A DNA stretch of 64,000 bases from Paucisalibacillus algeriensis (GCF_000577245.1 NZ_CBYO010000014.1:1-64000), one strand, 5' to 3'. Numbered from the stretch's first letter, positions 19,509 through 29,250 are shown. Notes: generated by a model from the sequence alone, not told the origin. Program-made: numbers and translations.

Positions 19509-20660
19509 TTATTCCCCTCTTTCCTTTGTTATAACACTTGATATAGTCTTTTCAATATATTTCATTCGCTTATCATCGATATCTTCCTCGGTTATTTCTT
19601 TATAAAAAGAAGCAAACAATTCTGTATGTGATTGTGTTTGCTTTTGACGGATTTGCTGCAAATCCAACAAACTCTTTGTAGTGGAGAACCCTACGCGCTC
19701 TAATCGTAAAATATTTGGATATATTTTTCGGAGTTTGTACATTGGGTCTATTATTTGACCCTTATCTAGAAGACGGATATGCAAATAATCATCCTTTCCT
19801 TCCATTGGTTGATCTATTAACTCCTGAAAATATCCCTCAACAACACGCATATCACGTTTAGGGACCAATGGGATATAATTCAATTTACAGTTTCCTTCCC
19901 CATCTAAATCAATTACAGCAACAGATTTATTATGATTAGATTCTGAGAAGGAATACTTTAAAATAGAGCCACTATACCGGACAACATCACGCTTAATTCG
20001 TTGGGCTTGATGTAGATGTCCTAAAGCAACATAAACAAACTCATCAAAAAGATTTGCGTCGACATAAGGTGTCCCACCTATCATCGAAAGACGCTCTTCC
20101 GATTCTGTTTCCATACCTCCAGCAACAAAAGCATGTCCAACAAAAATATGACGTTCGCTCATATCATTATTTTCTTTAATATAATTCGTTACAGCTTCCA
20201 TTGCTGATTGATGGGAACTTATACTATTATCATTAAAAAACATTTTTGCTTCAGCTGGCTCAATATAAGGTACTAGGTGGAAATATACTGGACCATGTTT
20301 ATCTTCAATCACAACGGGTTTTAGACTTCTACTCAATTTCGTTTCAATATACAGTTGTTGTGACCTAAACAATTCTGTTCCGAACTCTAATCGTTCTGGG
20401 CTATCATGGTTACCAGATATTGCTAGTACTGGAATCTTAATGTCGTTTACAAGGGTAGTTAATACTCGATTTAATAAATCCACAGCTTCTTTCGGCGGAA
20501 TTGCTCTGTCATACAAATCACCCGCAATCACCAACACATCTGGTTTCTCTGTTTGAATGATATCCAGTAATTTGTTTAATATATAGTCCTGATCCTCTGT
20601 CATATGAACACTATTAACAATCTTCCCTAAGTGCCAATCTGCAGTATGCAATATTTTCAT
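19509..20660 (-). CDS. sbcD: exonuclease SbcCD, nuclease subunit SbcD
   Basis: This 383-residue Mre11-like metallophosphoesterase has all phosphodiesterase motifs: HTADWHLGK at 5-13, AGDLYDRAI near 57, ISGNHDSPERL near 91, VGHAFVAGG and ALGHLHQAQ. It supplies the Mn-dependent nuclease of the SbcCD complex. ATG 20660 follows AGGGGGAAG; the frame extends to 20921 but that stretch is non-coding in character. sbcC begins immediately downstream. Confidence 0.95.
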   Translation of the reverse strand: MKILHTADWHLGKIVNSVHMTEDQDYILNKLLDIIQTEKPDVLVIAGDLYDRAIPPKEAVDLLNRVLTTLVNDIKIPVLAISGNHDSPERLEFGTELFRSQQLYIETKLSRSLKPVVIEDKHGPVYFHLVPYIEPAEAKMFFNDNSISSHQSAMEAVTNYIKENNDMSERHIFVGHAFVAGGMETESEERLSMIGGTPYVDANLFDEFVYVALGHLHQAQRIKRDVVRYSGSILKYSFSESNHNKSVAVIDLDGEGNCKLNYIPLVPKRDMRVVEGYFQELIDQPMEGKDDYLHIRLLDKGQIIDPMYKLRKIYPNILRLERVGFSTTKSLLDLQQIRQKQTQSHTELFASFYKEITEEDIDDKRMKYIEKTISSVITKERGE

Positions 20661-20714
20661 ATTACTTCCCCCTTGTAAATAGTTATTTATGTAATTTATC
20701 ATTAATGTTGCTTT

Positions 20715-20845
20715 ATAGTTGTACGCTCCTGAGTTGTCCGCATACACGGAGACTCCTTGAAAAAGAAATTCTCTTTTTCTGCGTGCGATGTATCGCTGAC
20801 GAAGCATTCCTTGGGACTGGGACTGCGGTCCCAATCGACAACAAG
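20715..20845. repeat. GC-richer intergenic block with nested palindromes
   Basis: Upstream of sbcD lies a block richer in G+C than its surroundings. It contains a perfect hairpin (20759-20766 with 20772-20779), and further short palindromes such as TCCGCATACACGGA and GGGACTGCGGTCCC. It looks like an intergenic repeat element rather than a gene; short frames in it are not convincing. It fills most of the 20661-20957 gap. Confidence 0.45.
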
Positions 20846-20957
20846 TCCTATTCAAACAGCGTTTCTTTATCATTTTATCACGATTGTATCGACTAAAGTA
20901 TATCGAATTCTTGATAAACAAACAAGTGTTCGCATATAATGATAATTGAGGTGATCA

Positions 20958-21281
20958 ATGGTGCATGATAGAGGATCAATTAAATGGACATCATTAATGC
21001 TGCCAGAACATGTAGAGTTATTAAAAAAAATATGGAACGAAGATAAAAAAGTAGTAAAGCCCCATCTAGATGAACAAGAGCTTGAGGTATTAAACAATCG
21101 AATTCTCGAAGCATATCATCAAAAACAATTTATACAGATTGAATATTATCAGGATAATCAGATGCTGGAAATACGAGGAATAATAAAAAAATTAGATTCA
21201 CTACATCAGAAGATATTAATTAAAAATTCAACAGGAGAAATTATATCAATTCCATTTAGAAATATTTTTCAGGTTATTTAA
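20958..21281 (+). CDS. YolD-like family protein
   Basis: This 107-residue cytoplasmic protein starts MVHDRGSIKWTSLMLPEHV and has the YolD pattern: an N-terminal RGxIKW region, a charged helix, then a small beta domain ending IPFRNIFQVI. B. subtilis YolD relatives accompany Y-family polymerases (UvrX, YqjW) and SOS genes. No such polymerase is adjacent here, so the link is only by family. It is divergent from sbcD. ATG 20958 has a GAGGTG SD. Confidence 0.75.
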   Translation: MVHDRGSIKWTSLMLPEHVELLKKIWNEDKKVVKPHLDEQELEVLNNRILEAYHQKQFIQIEYYQDNQMLEIRGIIKKLDSLHQKILIKNSTGEIISIPFRNIFQVI

Positions 21282-21288
21282 AAGAGTA

Positions 21289-21322
21289 AGGGTCAACCGT
21301 CAAGTTTTTGACAGAAGACCCT
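21289..21322. terminator. hairpin between convergent YolD-like and yozE genes
   Basis: AGGGTC (21289-21294) pairs with GACCCT (21317-21322), with an inner GTCAA / TTGAC stem. No strong T-run, so this is a moderate terminator candidate for either gene. Confidence 0.4.
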
Positions 21323-21332
21323 CTCCATTTAT

Positions 21333-21554
21333 TTAATCTTTTTCTTTTAAAAGATATTCATCCCATAACGAATCAAAGACAGATAATGCATTAGTAAAGG
21401 GAATATTCCACTCTAAATACTCACTAACTTCATGGTAACTACTTGAGTGCTTTGGGAAATTATGATCTCCAAACATCCAGTCCGCTAGCCTACTCTCATC
21501 ATCTGCTTTCTTTTTTCCACGATAGGTCATCATAAAATGATAAAATGAACGCAT
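21333..21554 (-). CDS. yozE: YozE family protein
   Basis: This 73-residue protein begins MRSFYHFMMTYRG and matches the YozE SAM-like domain family, with the conserved HNFPKHSSSYHEVSEYLE core. The family is widespread in Firmicutes and has no established function. The start is ATG 21554, seven bases after GAGGT; the frame at 21563 would begin inside the SD. It lies 23 bases after tatC on the same strand, so it may be the last gene of the tat transcript. Confidence 0.82.
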   Translation of the reverse strand: MRSFYHFMMTYRGKKKADDESRLADWMFGDHNFPKHSSSYHEVSEYLEWNIPFTNALSVFDSLWDEYLLKEKD

Positions 21555-21577
21555 AAAGGACACCTCAAAATACAGAT

Positions 21578-22321
21578 TTAGGATTCCATAAATTCTTGGT
21601 GTTTACTTTCTCTCTTCTTATACACGATCGCTGAAAGATGAACACTGATTTCATATAAAAGAAAGAATGGAATCGAAACAATAATTGGCAAGAAAAAGTC
21701 TGGTGGTGTTACCATTGTAGAAATAATAATTAGAATAAAATAAGCATACTTTCTAATTTTTCTCATGAAACCTGGCGATAATATTCCGATACTTGTTAAA
21801 AACATAGAGATAACAGGTATTTCAAAAATAATCGCAAATGGTAACATAATTCGAAAAACAAACTTAAAATACTTTTCCACGGAAAACACTTCAATAAATG
21901 TTCCACTATTCAATGACAATAAAAATGGTAGAATTAAGTTAATAAAAACAATATATCCAGCAACTAGCCCAGCAACAAATAGAAGGAAAATTGCAGGAAT
22001 ATAAGCAAGAGAAGCTCTTCTTTCCTTTGGAGTTAGCCCTGGTTTAATAAAAGCCCATAATTGGAAAGCAAGTAACGGAATGGTTGCTGCAAGTGCAACA
22101 ATACCTGCAATAGTGAAATAAACCCAAAACACTTCACCTACACCAATAATTGCTAACTTAAAATCTATGTGGCTTCCAAAAAAATTATAAATATCTTCCA
22201 CAAAAACATAACTTGCAATAAAACAAACAACGAAGAAAATAGCTGTTACAACAAGCCTATTTCTAAGTTCCGACAAATGGCCGGTAAAATTCATATCTTT
22301 CTCTTTATTTTTACGTGCCAT
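21578..22321 (-). CDS. tatC: twin-arginine translocase subunit TatC
   Basis: This 247-residue membrane protein with six predicted helices is the Tat receptor core that binds RR signal peptides. Family features include FTGHLSELRNRLV at residues 12-24, and PGLTPKERR near 94. It follows two tatA genes on the same strand, giving a minimal TatAC system of the Gram-positive type. A likely client in this window is the Rieske protein QcrA, which has an SRRQFLNY signal. Confidence 0.95.
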   Translation of the reverse strand: MARKNKEKDMNFTGHLSELRNRLVVTAIFFVVCFIASYVFVEDIYNFFGSHIDFKLAIIGVGEVFWVYFTIAGIVALAATIPLLAFQLWAFIKPGLTPKERRASLAYIPAIFLLFVAGLVAGYIVFINLILPFLLSLNSGTFIEVFSVEKYFKFVFRIMLPFAIIFEIPVISMFLTSIGILSPGFMRKIRKYAYFILIIISTMVTPPDFFLPIIVSIPFFLLYEISVHLSAIVYKKRESKHQEFMES

Positions 22322-22402
22322 ACATACACCCCAAGTGTCTCAAATAGTAAATCTATTTTTAACAGAAAAGAAGATGCAAGGTTAAGAACCTTACACCTTT
22401 CC

Positions 22403-22609
22403 TTAATCATTTTTTATCGTAGTTTTAATTTCATTGGTTGATTTTACGTGATTATTGTTGTCCTCTGAAACAATGTCTTTTGCAGCATTACGAAATTCAC
22501 GCAATGAACTACCAAAAGCTTTTCCTATTTCCGGTAGCTTAGAAGGACCGAAAACTATTAATGCAACAACAAGAATTAATATTAACCCGCCAACACCAAT
22601 ATTACCCAT
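22403..22609 (-). CDS. tatA: Sec-independent translocase protein TatA (copy 2)
   Basis: This 68-residue protein has one N-terminal membrane helix ([21 protein letters not shown]), the FGP hinge, an amphipathic helix and a charged tail. It forms the pore-forming oligomer of the Tat pathway. It is the second of two tandem tatA copies, 20 bases downstream of the first, and is followed by tatC. The copies differ mostly in the tail ([13 protein letters not shown] here). Confidence 0.92.
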   Translation of the reverse strand: MGNIGVGGLILILVVALIVFGPSKLPEIGKAFGSSLREFRNAAKDIVSEDNNNHVKSTNEIKTTIKND

Positions 22610-22629
22610 GATCGGTCACTCCAAAAGAT

Positions 22630-22824
22630 TTATTTAGTATCTTTATCTTTTTTTGCATCATTTGTTTCATCCATTACATCATCTGTTAAACCCTTAGTTG
22701 ATTTTTTAAATTCACGCAATGTTTGACCTGCTGCTTTTCCTATTTCCGGTAGCTTTTTCGGTCCAAAAATAACTAATGCAATAATCAATATTAAAATTAA
22801 ACCACCAATACCGATATTCGGCAT
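22630..22824 (-). CDS. tatA: Sec-independent translocase protein TatA (copy 1)
   Basis: This 64-residue TatA begins [20 protein letters not shown] and has the [14 protein letters not shown] hinge and amphipathic helix, then a [13 protein letters not shown] tail. It is the first gene of the tatA-tatA-tatC set. Two TatA paralogues side by side suggest a recent duplication or a division of labour; the sequences have diverged outside the membrane and hinge region. Confidence 0.92.
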   Translation of the reverse strand: MPNIGIGGLILILIIALVIFGPKKLPEIGKAAGQTLREFKKSTKGLTDDVMDETNDAKKDKDTK

Positions 22825-22922
22825 ATCTACACCTTCTTCTATTTAATTAATGTCATTATAGAGCAAAAAATAAACAATTGATATGTAACCAAGAAAACTA
22901 TCACAAAAAGTTCAAAAAGAAT

Positions 22923-22949
22923 AAAGATGGTTACGTAAGAACCATCTTT
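22923..22949 (-). terminator. terminator after thyA-dfrA
   Basis: AAAGATGGTT pairs with AACCATCTTT around a short loop. It lies between the dfrA stop and the tatA start on the same strand, separating the two transcripts. Confidence 0.6.
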
Positions 22950-22990
22950 ATTTTATCAGTTAACACTATATTATACAACCTTCAAGCGAT

Positions 22991-23482
22991 TCATTTGATT
23001 CGGTCGTATTGGATAAAGAAATAATCATAGGGATTTTTTTCGTCTTTGATTCCTTTTTCTCTGGACATTTCCTTCCAATCTTCTAGTGAAAACTCTGGGA
23101 AAAATACATCTCCTTTAAATACTTCATCAATTAAGGTTACATACATCCGATCAGCATATGGTAGGATCTGTTTAAATAACCCTCCACCACCAATCACAAA
23201 TATCTCCTCTTCTGGATAATCGTTATTCCACTCTATAATAGTCTCCACATGATGAATTAATTCAACATCTGAAGGAAGTTGTACTTCCTGACGACTTAAT
23301 ACTACATTTCTTCTATTAGGAAGTGCTCTTCCAATTGAGTCAAAAGTCTTTCTCCCCATAACAATGGTATGGCCTGTTGTTTTTTCTTTAAAAAACTTTA
23401 AATCATTAGGCAAGTGCCAAGGCAAATCATTATTTGCCCCAATGAGTTGATTTTGGTCCATCGCAAAAAGCAACGATATCAT
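22991..23482 (-). CDS. dfrA: dihydrofolate reductase
   Basis: This 163-residue enzyme reduces dihydrofolate to tetrahydrofolate with NADPH. Visible motifs are the N-terminal MISLLFAMDQNQLIG, the substrate loop NDLPWHLPNDL with the catalytic acid replaced as usual by Asp in LPNDL, MGRKTFDSIGR, and EIFVIGGGGLFKQ. It lies 10 bases after thyA, which produces its dihydrofolate substrate. No known trimethoprim-resistance signature was assessed. Confidence 0.94.
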   Translation of the reverse strand: MISLLFAMDQNQLIGANNDLPWHLPNDLKFFKEKTTGHTIVMGRKTFDSIGRALPNRRNVVLSRQEVQLPSDVELIHHVETIIEWNNDYPEEEIFVIGGGGLFKQILPYADRMYVTLIDEVFKGDVFFPEFSLEDWKEMSREKGIKDEKNPYDYFFIQYDRIK

Positions 23483-23492
23483 ATTCTACCTC

Positions 23493-24449
23493 CTAGACAG
23501 CAATTGGAGCTTTGATTGTGGGATGTGGATCATAACCAATAATTTCAAAGTCACTCAATTCAAAATCAAAGATGGACTTTTTATCTTTATTTAATTTAAT
23601 CTTAGGTAACTCGCGAATATCTCGCTCCATTTGGATTTTCACTTGTTCCACATGGTTGCTATAGATATGTGCATCACCAAAAGTATGAACAAAATCTCCA
23701 ACTTCTAGCCCAGTTTCATGAGCGATTAGGTGTGTTAATAGTGCATAGCTAGCAATATTAAAAGGTACACCTAAAAACACATCTGCACTACGCTGATACA
23801 ACTGACAAGAAAGCTTACCATCCGAAACATAGAATTGGAATAATGTATGGCAAGGTGGTAACGCCATATTAGGGACATCTTCAGGATTCCATGCAGATAC
23901 AATATGTCTACGGGAGTTCGGATTGTTACGAATATCTTCAATAACACCTCTTAACTGATCAATCGTTTCATGTTGTGATGTTTTCCATGATCTCCACTGT
24001 TTCCCGTAAACAAAACCTAAATCACCATATTGACGAGCAAACTCTTCATTATCTAATACATTTTGCTTAAAAATTTCCATTTGTTCTTTATATAATTGAT
24101 TAAAATCTGGATCATCTTGAGAGCGAATGCCGAAATCGGCCATATCTGGACCAGAATATTCGTCACTTTCAACCCACTTTTTAAATGCCCACTCATTCCA
24201 GATGTTATTGTTATTTTCTAGCAAATAACGAATGTTAGTATCACCTTTTATAAACCAGAGAAGTTCACTAGCTACTAAACGAAAAGGAACTCTTTTGGTT
24301 GTAAGTAGCGGAAATCCTTCTTTTAAATTAAAACGCATTTGATGACCAAACACAGAATATGTACCGGTATTTGTTCGGTCTTCGCGTTTAGTGCCATTTG
24401 TTAGGATGTGATTACATAAGTCTAGGTATGCTTGTTCTCCTATTACCAT
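23493..24449 (-). CDS. thyA: thymidylate synthase
   Basis: This 318-residue folate-dependent thymidylate synthase makes dTMP from dUMP and methylene-THF. The nucleophile is in [14 protein letters not shown], with [19 protein letters not shown] and the RRH arginine site [12 protein letters not shown]. It is the longer ThyA form with an insert near residues 90-140, as in staphylococci. It is the first gene of a thyA-dfrA pair. Its ATG follows GGGAGAAG. Confidence 0.95.
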   Translation of the reverse strand: MVIGEQAYLDLCNHILTNGTKREDRTNTGTYSVFGHQMRFNLKEGFPLLTTKRVPFRLVASELLWFIKGDTNIRYLLENNNNIWNEWAFKKWVESDEYSGPDMADFGIRSQDDPDFNQLYKEQMEIFKQNVLDNEEFARQYGDLGFVYGKQWRSWKTSQHETIDQLRGVIEDIRNNPNSRRHIVSAWNPEDVPNMALPPCHTLFQFYVSDGKLSCQLYQRSADVFLGVPFNIASYALLTHLIAHETGLEVGDFVHTFGDAHIYSNHVEQVKIQMERDIRELPKIKLNKDKKSIFDFELSDFEIIGYDPHPTIKAPIAV

Positions 24450-24584
24450 TAGGCTTCTCCCCCATTTTCTAGTAGTATTTTAATTGTATCATAATAAACC
24501 TGTAACATAATCGTAACTCATAAAATCATTATAAATGCAATAAAACTAGTTAACAAGAGGTTAAGTGAAAGGGGATTTTTGCGC

Positions 24585-25583
24585 ATGTTAAATGGAACGG
24601 TGGAAAATATAGCAAAAAACACTCTTCTTTATAGTTTTGTATTAAGCCAGCCTTTTGCTGTCTATGCTGGTAGTTATCCTATTTTCGAAAATAAAACATT
24701 ACTAGAAGCCGAGCAATTAGAATATGGTGACCATGGTGAAGCTGTGCGAATTTTACAATATAAACTAAATGAACTAGATTATTATGAAGACAAAGTAGAT
24801 GGAGAACTCGGTGTGTTAACCGAGCATGCTGTTAAAAAATTTCAACGAGACCATAATATAACGATTACAGGCCAAGCAGATACAGAAACTATAGTTGCCT
24901 TGATTGAAAGGGATATCGATCGTAATATTAAGAGGTTAGAAAACTTATCAGATTCAGTCTATCCTGGTCTACAAAGTGAAGAGGTTAAGATTGTTCAAGA
25001 ATCCCTACAGTACTTTGGGTATTATGAAGGTGAAATTGATGGGATGTATGGACCTTTAACTAAAAAAGCAGTAGAGATTGCTGAGGAGAAGCACGATATT
25101 GGTTTTTTAGATGAAGCACCTAGGCAGTCCCTTTCTACTATGTATAACGAAGAAAAAGAACAAGCAACATCCAGTGTCTCAAACAAGTCTTCAGCAAATG
25201 TCAAAAACGTAAAAGTAAATGCCAATTACTCTAATATAATTCAGACTGCTTATGCACATGTAGGTACACCCTATGTTTGGGGTGGTTCTGCTCCTGGTGG
25301 TTTTGACTGTAGTGGATTCCTACAATATGTTTATAGTTCACATGGCATTTCAATTCCACGAACGGTTAGTGATATTTGGAATTTCGGTGCATCCGTTGAT
25401 TCACTATCGGTTGGAGATTTAGTATTCTATCAAACCTACAAGCCTGGTCCCTCCCATGCGGGAATCTATATAGGGAATGGTCAATTTATCCATGCAGGTT
25501 TGGATGGAGTTGAAGTAAGTAACATGTCTGATTCATATTGGCAATCTCGATACTTAGGTGCGAAGCGGATTAGTGGCAGTTAA
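24585..25583 (+). CDS. secreted NlpC/P60 cell-wall hydrolase with two peptidoglycan-binding domains
   Basis: This protein has about 332 residues. A short N-terminal hydrophobic stretch ending AVYAG looks like a signal peptide. Two PG_binding_1 repeats follow (GEAVRILQYKLNELDYYE near 49 and EEVKIVQESLQYFGYYEG near 129), then an NlpC/P60 domain with the catalytic Cys in GFDCSGFLQYV and His in SHAGIYIGNGQF. It probably cleaves D-Glu-diaminopimelate bonds. I chose ATG 24585 (10 bases after AAAGGGG); TTG 24579 is possible. It is monocistronic and divergent from thyA. Confidence 0.88.
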   Translation: MLNGTVENIAKNTLLYSFVLSQPFAVYAGSYPIFENKTLLEAEQLEYGDHGEAVRILQYKLNELDYYEDKVDGELGVLTEHAVKKFQRDHNITITGQADTETIVALIERDIDRNIKRLENLSDSVYPGLQSEEVKIVQESLQYFGYYEGEIDGMYGPLTKKAVEIAEEKHDIGFLDEAPRQSLSTMYNEEKEQATSSVSNKSSANVKNVKVNANYSNIIQTAYAHVGTPYVWGGSAPGGFDCSGFLQYVYSSHGISIPRTVSDIWNFGASVDSLSVGDLVFYQTYKPGPSHAGIYIGNGQFIHAGLDGVEVSNMSDSYWQSRYLGAKRISGS

Positions 25584-25655
25584 CATATTATCAAATCAAT
25601 TTCTTCTTACATTTAAACAATAAATATACTTAATGAAAGTTACTCTTGGAAAACG

Positions 25656-25949
25656 TTATCGATTAGGAAAATCTTCTAGATAATTATCCTTACCAATCAA
25701 GTCGAATTCACCACTAGTCTCATTATATTCCAACACAATAACCTCTCCATAAGTATCCGAAGAAATGTCTGTATCTACAATAGCTATTTTGTTTTCACCC
25801 ATTGAAACGACCCTTTCACCATCATATATATCCAGCGAAGAAGGAAAATGCGATGGTTGATAGGCTGGATACTCTGGTGGGGATTTTAAGGCAATAATTA
25901 TTAAACAAATTAATATGCCTAGTAAGATCTTACTATTATCAAATTTCAC
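25656..25949 (-). CDS. small membrane-anchored protein of unknown function
   Basis: This 97-residue protein has one hydrophobic N-terminal segment (residues 8-24, ILLGILICLIIIAL) followed by an acidic extracytoplasmic-type domain. Start GTG 25949 lies seven bases after GGGAGG; ATG 25982 in the same frame is upstream of the SD. I recognise no family. It is convergent with the NlpC/P60 gene. The spacer 25950-26180 shows no further gene. Confidence 0.6.
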   Translation of the reverse strand: MKFDNSKILLGILICLIIIALKSPPEYPAYQPSHFPSSLDIYDGERVVSMGENKIAIVDTDISSDTYGEVIVLEYNETSGEFDLIGKDNYLEDFPNR

Positions 25950-26180
25950 TTTAATTCCTCCCTGTTTTCTTGATACATTCATTGTTTATATTCCTGAATT
26001 ATCCTTAGTGAATTCACTTCAAACAATTCGGCGATAAGTAATTCTACGATTGTGTTTGAAGAAATTTAGAAACGCTTTATATGCATATCCAGCCAAGTAT
26101 GGAATACTATTATTAGGGCTCCACAGATAAAATTTTTTATATTAAAAAATCTTCTGTAAATAATTGTATCACAAAAAGTA

Positions 26181-26212
26181 AAGCAAGCAATGCCCTATCC
26201 CATTGCTTGCTT
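26181..26212 (-). terminator. terminator of fhs-HD operon
   Basis: Twelve-base arms AAGCAAGCAATG and CATTGCTTGCTT pair perfectly around an 8-base loop, just past the HD-protein stop. Confidence 0.75.
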
Positions 26213-26222
26213 TATACAAGGT

Positions 26223-26816
26223 CTAATCCCATTCATTAAAAAATTGTTCTAAATAGGCTTCCACAAAAGCATGTCTTTTTTCTGCCTCTTGTCTGGCTCC
26301 TTCGGTATGTAAAGTATCCTTTAAAGTTAGGATCTTGTCATAAAAATGCTGAACAGAGGTGCCTTCTCTCTTCTCATCATGATAAATTAACTGCCCCTTT
26401 GCTCCACCATAAGCAAATGTCCTTGCTATGCCAATAGCACCGATTGCATCAACTCGATCGGCATCTTGAATGATTTTACCTTCTATTGTAGAAGGTATCC
26501 TTCCCTTACTAAAAGAAATATCTTCAATTGCTAAATGAATATCTTCAATTTTGTCGTCAGATATTTTAATCATGTTTAGAAATTGATCCATTTCCGAGAA
26601 AGCTTGTTGGGGGTGCAAAAACAATTTATGATCTCCAACGTCATGGAGCCAAGCCCCTGCTACACAAATAAAATAATCTGCCCCTTTTTCCTTGGCTATT
26701 TGGCTAGCAAGTCTTGCTACACGTTTTAGGTGGTAAAAATCATGTCCACTTGAATCTGTTTCAAATAGTTCACGACAATACTCTTGTATAGCCTCAAGTT
26801 GTTCCATAGGATTCAT
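26223..26816 (-). CDS. HD-domain phosphohydrolase (YpgQ/YedJ-like)
   Basis: This 197-residue metal-dependent phosphohydrolase has the HD pattern: an N-terminal His in DFYHLKRVARLA, the HD pair in AGAWLHDVGDHKL, and a distal Asp in IQDADRVDAIGAIGIARTF. The overall form matches YpgQ and YedJ; YpgQ has reported pyrophosphohydrolase activity. Its ATG shares one base with the fhs stop (TAATG), so it is co-translated with formate-THF ligase. A terminator follows. Confidence 0.85.
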   Translation of the reverse strand: MNPMEQLEAIQEYCRELFETDSSGHDFYHLKRVARLASQIAKEKGADYFICVAGAWLHDVGDHKLFLHPQQAFSEMDQFLNMIKISDDKIEDIHLAIEDISFSKGRIPSTIEGKIIQDADRVDAIGAIGIARTFAYGGAKGQLIYHDEKREGTSVQHFYDKILTLKDTLHTEGARQEAEKRHAFVEAYLEQFFNEWD

Positions 26817-28486
26817 TAAAACAACCCTACAATCTTTCCATCTTCTGTTACATCCATATTAAGTGCTGCTGGTTTTTTCGGGAGACCTGGCATTGTCATA
26901 ATGTCTCCTGTTAACGCAACAATAAACCCAGCTCCGATTGATGGACGGAATTCGCGAATCGTAATATTAAATCCAGTAGGTCGACCTAAAAGAGTTGGGT
27001 TGTCCGATAAGGAATATTGTGTTTTGGCCATACAAACAGGTAACTTGTCCCAGCCTTGCTTTTCAAAGAAAGCCAGTTGTTTTTTTGCTTTTGGTGAAAG
27101 CTCAACACCCTGACCACCATAAACCTTTTGTACGATTTTTTCTATTTTGGTCACGATAGAATCCTCTAGTTCATATACTCGCTTAAAATTCTTATCCTTT
27201 GTTTCAATCGTATGAACAATTTTTTCAGCAAGTTCGATTCCGCCTTCTCCACCTTTTGCCCATACATCGGTTAAAGCAACCTCATATTCCCTTTCATCAC
27301 ACCAGGCCTTAATATATTCCACTTCATTCATTGTGTCAGTAGGGAACTTATTGATAGCAATAACAAATGGCAATCCAAAATGCTCTATGGTCTCAATATG
27401 CTTCTGAAGGTTCTTCATACCACTTTTTAATGCCTCAATATTTTCCTCTTTTAAATCATCCTTTGTGACACCGCCATTCATCTTGAGTGCACGAATTGTA
27501 GCCACAATTACAACCGCATCGGTATCAATATCACCGGCTCTTGTTTTAATATCAAGAAACTTTTCTGCACCTAGGTCTGCTCCAAAACCCGCTTCTGTCA
27601 CAACAAATTCTCCTAATTTTGCAGCTGTTTTGGTTGCAATGATGCTATTACAGCCATGTGCAATATTAGCAAATGGACCTCCATGTATAATTGCAGGTGT
27701 ATTTTCAATAGTTTGTACTAGATTAGGCTTTATTGCATCTTTAAGTAATAGTGTTAATGCACCTTCCACTTTTAAATCTCGAACATATATCGGTTCTTCT
27801 TGATAAGTATAACCTACCATTATGTTGGAAATTCGGGTTTTTAAATCCTCCAAATCCTTAGATAAACAAAGTATAGCCATAATTTCAGAAGCAACAGTAA
27901 TATTGAATCCATCTTCCCTAGGTACACCGCGCAAAGGTCCCCCGAGTCCAACAACAATTTGCCTTAGCGCGCGATCATTCACATCCAACACACGTTTAAA
28001 TTCGACTCTTCTAGGATCAATGTTTAAAGTATTTCCTTGGTGTATGTGATTGTCAATCATTGCAGCCAACACATTATTCGCACTTGTTATAGCATGTAAA
28101 TCACCCGTGAAGTGTAAGTTGATATCTTCCATTGGTAATACTTGAGAATACCCACCACCAGCTGCTCCACCTTTAATTCCCATAACCGGACCAAGAGAAG
28201 GTTCTCTTAGAGCAATAATAGCCTTCTTTCCGATTTTATTTAATGCTTGTCCAAGCCCAACTGTAACGGTTGATTTACCTTCGCCAGCAGGTGTTGGGCT
28301 AATTGCAGTAACTAAAATTACTTTTCCATTAGGCTTATCAGCCATTTTTTCTAGGAGCTTATCGGATAATTTTGCTTTTGTATGTCCATAAGGTTCAAAG
28401 TCCTTATTAGATAACCCTAAATTTTGTGCTATTTCTTGTATGGGTTTTAACGTTGCCTGTTGTGCTATTTCTATATCTGTTTTCAT
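26816..28486 (-). CDS. fhs: formate-tetrahydrofolate ligase
   Basis: This 556-residue enzyme makes 10-formyl-THF from formate, ATP and THF. It has the P-loop [18 protein letters not shown] near residue 65, FDIN-region text [18 protein letters not shown], and the C-terminal [16 protein letters not shown]. It feeds purine and formyl-Met synthesis and shares folate cofactors with thyA and dfrA nearby. The next gene overlaps its stop by one base. It is absent from B. subtilis 168 but common in related halophilic genera, a statement from general knowledge. Confidence 0.95.
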   Translation of the reverse strand: MKTDIEIAQQATLKPIQEIAQNLGLSNKDFEPYGHTKAKLSDKLLEKMADKPNGKVILVTAISPTPAGEGKSTVTVGLGQALNKIGKKAIIALREPSLGPVMGIKGGAAGGGYSQVLPMEDINLHFTGDLHAITSANNVLAAMIDNHIHQGNTLNIDPRRVEFKRVLDVNDRALRQIVVGLGGPLRGVPREDGFNITVASEIMAILCLSKDLEDLKTRISNIMVGYTYQEEPIYVRDLKVEGALTLLLKDAIKPNLVQTIENTPAIIHGGPFANIAHGCNSIIATKTAAKLGEFVVTEAGFGADLGAEKFLDIKTRAGDIDTDAVVIVATIRALKMNGGVTKDDLKEENIEALKSGMKNLQKHIETIEHFGLPFVIAINKFPTDTMNEVEYIKAWCDEREYEVALTDVWAKGGEGGIELAEKIVHTIETKDKNFKRVYELEDSIVTKIEKIVQKVYGGQGVELSPKAKKQLAFFEKQGWDKLPVCMAKTQYSLSDNPTLLGRPTGFNITIREFRPSIGAGFIVALTGDIMTMPGLPKKPAALNMDVTEDGKIVGLF

Positions 28487-28842
28487 TTTTCTACTTCCCT
28501 TCTCCTTATTGGATTCACTGTTTTCATTGATGTTGCTAAAAAATTATATTCTTAAAGCAATATGATTGTCATAGAAAACAGCCTTTAAGTACTCAGAAAA
28601 AAACTGTACAGGGTACATAAAACATTAAAAAATAAATATACTAAGATTATACAATGAATGCCTGTTAATTAACAGACACATTGGATGATTCTGCATATTT
28701 CACAATATGCAACTTGACTGTCAATTTAAAATAAGCTATAGTTGACACAAGCAAAGAAGATTTATGGATCATTAGAAATGGTGGCTTCGATTGAAAGAAG
28801 TGGGTTAAGTATGATCCAATCTTTCTGTCTGAGCTGCCTTTT

Positions 28843-28871
28843 TTGATACTCATTTTTCTGATTTGTATTAA
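28843..28871 (+). promoter_or_regulatory. candidate sigma-A promoter of the cold-shock gene
   Basis: TTGATA (28843-28848) and TATTAA (28866-28871) are 17 bases apart, about 38 bases before the ATG. A longer 5' UTR from an upstream promoter is also possible, as is usual for csp genes. In the 28487-28908 gap I also see hairpins at 28663-28676 and 28691-28709 of unknown meaning. Confidence 0.4.
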
Positions 28872-28908
28872 CACGTTTTACGTGAAGTTTTTAGGAGGAT
28901 TAAGTTAC

Positions 28909-29109
28909 ATGGAAAACGGAGTAGTAAAATGGTTTAACGCAGAAAAAGGTTATGGTTTCATTTCTGTTGAAGGTGGGAACGATGTATTCGTACACTATTC
29001 AGCAATACAAGGTGAAGGATTCAAATCTTTAGAAGAAGGCCAAGAAGTAACGTTTGATATTGTTGAAGGTGAACGCGGTCCACAAGCTTCTAATGTAGTT
29101 AAAAAATAA
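28909..29109 (+). CDS. cold-shock protein (CspA/CspD family)
   Basis: This 66-residue single cold-shock domain binds single-stranded RNA and DNA. RNP1 KGYGFISV and RNP2 VFVHYSAI are both intact. ATG 28909 follows AGGAGG by 8 bases; an in-frame extension to 28843 includes promoter sequence and is not coding. It acts as an RNA chaperone. The gene is monocistronic, with a strong terminator 15 bases after the stop. Confidence 0.95.
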   Translation: MENGVVKWFNAEKGYGFISVEGGNDVFVHYSAIQGEGFKSLEEGQEVTFDIVEGERGPQASNVVKK

Positions 29110-29123
29110 AATCATCTATATAT

Positions 29124-29153
29124 AAAACGGTAATCTTCTAAGATTACCGTTTT
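29124..29153 (+). terminator. terminator of the cold-shock gene
   Basis: AAAACGGTAATCTT pairs perfectly with AAGATTACCGTTTT, followed by a run of eight Ts. Confidence 0.9.
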
Positions 29154-29250
29154 TTTTGGTTTTCATTGGAGATTACCGATCTTTTAATCATTAAATAGTG
29201 TTTTGAACAGAGAGGACTTGTTGAGTAAACTAATACCAATATAATTCCAA

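Noticed and set aside
20958-21281. Possible link of the YolD-like gene to an SOS polymerase unit
   Set aside because: No Y-family polymerase gene is adjacent on either strand.
28487-28908. Riboswitch upstream of fhs or the cold-shock gene
   Set aside because: Hairpins are present, but I could not match a purine, THF or other known riboswitch consensus.
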